Part shown: positions 61,824-64,000 of the stretch, one piece after another
Position numbering within the stretch: position 1 is the first letter of the stretch
How the letters are laid out: each line of letters opens with the position of its first letter
From: Nymphaea colorata
Lineage: Eukaryota > Streptophyta > Magnoliopsida > Nymphaeales > Nymphaeaceae
Direction of reading: 5' to 3'
DNA length: 64,000 nucleotides
NCBI RefSeq assembly: GCF_008831285.2
Contig: NC_045146.1
Location: 15,577,289 to 15,641,288, forward strand
The notes under the pieces: generated by a model
Seen by the model: the letters and a program-made list of their open reading frames with translations, nothing else
What the model was told of the DNA's origin: nothing
Databases searched by the model: none
Program-made: the position numbers and the translations under genes

Positions 61824-64000
61824 AATTACAGTGAAGCTAGACCCGGTTACAGCCACATGCGATGCCCACATCAGACACGGATAGATGAATCAAAGTACGT
61901 TCCAGAAAAAAAAAAATCCCGACTCTACCACTGCTCGACCCAAGTGCAGTTTTTCAGACCTACTTAGGTTAAACCCTATAGAAGAGGCACCAAAATGTGC
62001 CTGCCAAACTCAAGACTTGGTGAGCGCCTAATATGTCAATACCAACTTGTCTTGTAGCTAGATTCATTTGACACGCAAAAAGCAATGAACGAGGATCAGT
62101 GATTGTATATAAATTCCGCAAGGCTTGTCAAAACTTGCAAATTAGAGTTCAATTATTTGATGCTACAATTAATGTGTTTTTTATATGCCTCTCTTGTTTA
62201 TAAGACTGACTTTTACGTCTGAGTATTGAACTTGACTCTGATACAAAACTTTATAGCTTTGTCTAAACTCTGAATGCCTCCATTATATAGATATCTAGCT
62301 TGCCTCCGATATGACTTCAATTTATACCTAAAAAGGACTAGAAACAAAGAAAAGAAAAGCAAGCGGTATGAAAATCCAACCGCCTAACTTTTTCCACCAC
62401 AATTATATGGTGCCAAACATATCATCGCTTTGAGATATGACATACAAAAATAGTTGCGATTGATTCTCATAGATCTTAGGTTTGAGGGAATTTGAAATCC
62501 ACAATAGCGGAAATCCCAATGTGGATTTCAGCATTCCTAAGATCTCAAATCCATGGATTATGATCGGACTCTCTTCCCATCCAATCTTAAATCCATGGTT
62601 TTTAACACGTAACGTAAAATTCACGTTACATGGATCGGATCTTGAAAAGCACATTTTTAATGCAGTATTGGATCTAAGATCTGAAGCTATCAAACGCAAC
62701 CCTCCATGATGTAGAAACCCGCGGACCTGACGCGACCTAAATGGCTTGATGTGGATCTACGGCCACAAATATTTTTTATCAAAACGTAAAATCTACAACT
62801 AGTCTAATATCGTTTTCAGAGGTATTGAAGTATTAGAAGCCCAAGTTGCATAGTGCTTAGGTCAGGCCTCAACTTGCCCATGAATCCATGTATTTGGTTT
62901 CAAAATGTTTACTCATTTTTCTTGAAGCATGAGTATTTGTGTGTGTGTGTATTGGATCTGGGGCTAGGCTTCATTCCCCATAGAGCCACCCTCAATACTT
63001 CTCCACCCAATCAGACATATAAGATCCTCTGTTCGTTGGAAAATTTATGGGTTCTTGATGTTCGTTATCACAAAACTCCATGTTAAAATCTCAAGCGTCT
63101 ACTCACCTCATGGCCGGGGCAGGGCCAGAAATTTCTGGCTAACAGCGCTAGTAATAAATTTTTAGGAGGCATCAATATATAAATGAGAAAAATTATTCTC
63201 AGGTGTTAATATAGAAATAAATATTTTATGTGTCCGTGTGTGCAATTGGCGATTCCGTGCCCATACCTGCTTCATGGTACATAGTTCTTTTTTTTTTTTC
63301 TTGAAGAAATATGTGGCAAAAATAAACAAACCTCTTATAAAAAGATACTTCGAAAAGGCTAAAGCTACTCCATTTTTATTTTTAATCCTTACCTTTGAGA
63401 TTATCTATCAACTAGAGCATCGTGTTTCATGGCTGCTTGGTGACTTGGATATGAAGCGGTATATCTATCAACTAGAGCATCGTACACCCACAAAAATTGA
63501 ACTGATGATTGAATTTTCACCAACCTTCTCATCCAACCAGCTACTCTATAATCTTGATGGCAACAAATCCCTTATGAGATAATGTAAACAGGTTGATTTC
63601 AGTTTTGTATTTTTTCTAGTGCATTTAGCGGCGGATCCCAGTAAGCAGCGCTGCTTGCAGACTTAATCATAGGTGGTTTAGATGTGACGGCGGCGATCGA
63701 AACCTGACACTTCCGGCGAAAATCGGGGAGCCCCATTCACTAGCGCGCTTCTAGTATGAACGGCCAATGCGAATTTGAACGCATCGAGCGAGAGAAGCTC
63801 AGCCGCATTCCCGGACTCTCTCGAAAGTGGACCCAATGGCCTGAGCCCACTTTTTTCCAGCCGCGCCAAGCTAAGTGGCCAACCAGTGACATGAGCCCAG
63901 TTTCTATGGCAGATATTGCTCAAAGTTTTCCTCTTTTCTTTTTCAACTGAGTGGAGTCTTTGTCTCTTTATAAGGTCTAATTTAACAGTCCAGGTTGAGT
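61824..64000. other. Intergenic to window end, no gene supported
   Basis: Near 62460-62710 is AT-rich DNA with gatct/aaatccatgg motifs ending in gctatcaaacgcaaccc, resembling one end of a hAT-like MITE. The 22-base phrase around tatctatcaactagagcat occurs twice (near 63403 and 63463). The GC-richer stretch at 63650-63900 has overlapping frames on both strands without a domain. Confidence 0.4.

Noticed and set aside
1-64000. Search for a previously undescribed multi-gene system
   Set aside because: The eight genes belong to well-known, unrelated plant families, and the unexplained sequence is best accounted for by transposon relics and local duplications.

Overview
The window is nuclear DNA from a flowering plant. 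The genes have many introns with GT-AG borders, the proteins are plant-specific (MGDG synthase, a plastid bL35 precursor, a stand-alone DUF89 phosphatase of 367 aa, a nepenthesin-type aspartic protease), and the intergenic DNA is AT-rich with (TA)n, (CT)n and (GA)n microsatellites, LINE relics and small inverted-repeat elements. I cannot fix the species. Eight protein-coding genes are supported, one of them cut by the left edge. I rebuilt each by joining exons at consensus splice sites so that the reading frame and the family sequence stay intact.

Layout: (1) <1-3031, minus: ASG1-like protein, incomplete at its 3' end. (2) 3.4-10.6 kb: gene-free DNA with at least three decayed LINE 3' ends, two of them facing each other, plus a perfect 110-bp palindrome and a ~256-bp fold-back element. 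(3) 10618-12288, minus: aspartic protease, two exons. (4) 12.5-16.0 kb: gene-free. (5) 16035-20654, minus: folate-biopterin-type transporter, five exons, with a GC-AG intron. (6) 24187-28279, plus: EMC4. (7) 28.85-29.56 kb, minus: papain-type protease pseudogene split by a small transposon-like element. (8) 31071-34066, minus: plastid-type protein with a DnaJ cysteine-rich domain. (9) 35651-41515, plus: DUF89 damage-control phosphatase, 12 exons. (10) 46315-50409, plus: MGDG synthase, eight exons. (11) 52784-54654, minus: plastid ribosomal protein bL35, three exons. (12) 54.7-64.0 kb: gene-free and repeat-rich.

The genes do not form a pathway cluster. Three products are probably plastid proteins (DnaJ-type zinc finger protein, MGDG synthase, bL35c). 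EMC4 belongs to the ER membrane, the transporter to a membrane I cannot name, and the aspartic protease to the secretory route. Pairs 5/6 and 8/9 are divergent and could share upstream regions; pair 10/11 is convergent. I found no undescribed biological system. The most noteworthy observations are structural: the palindrome, the fold-back elements, families of related inverted-repeat elements, the protease relic with its insertion, and the retained company of ASG1 and bL35c.
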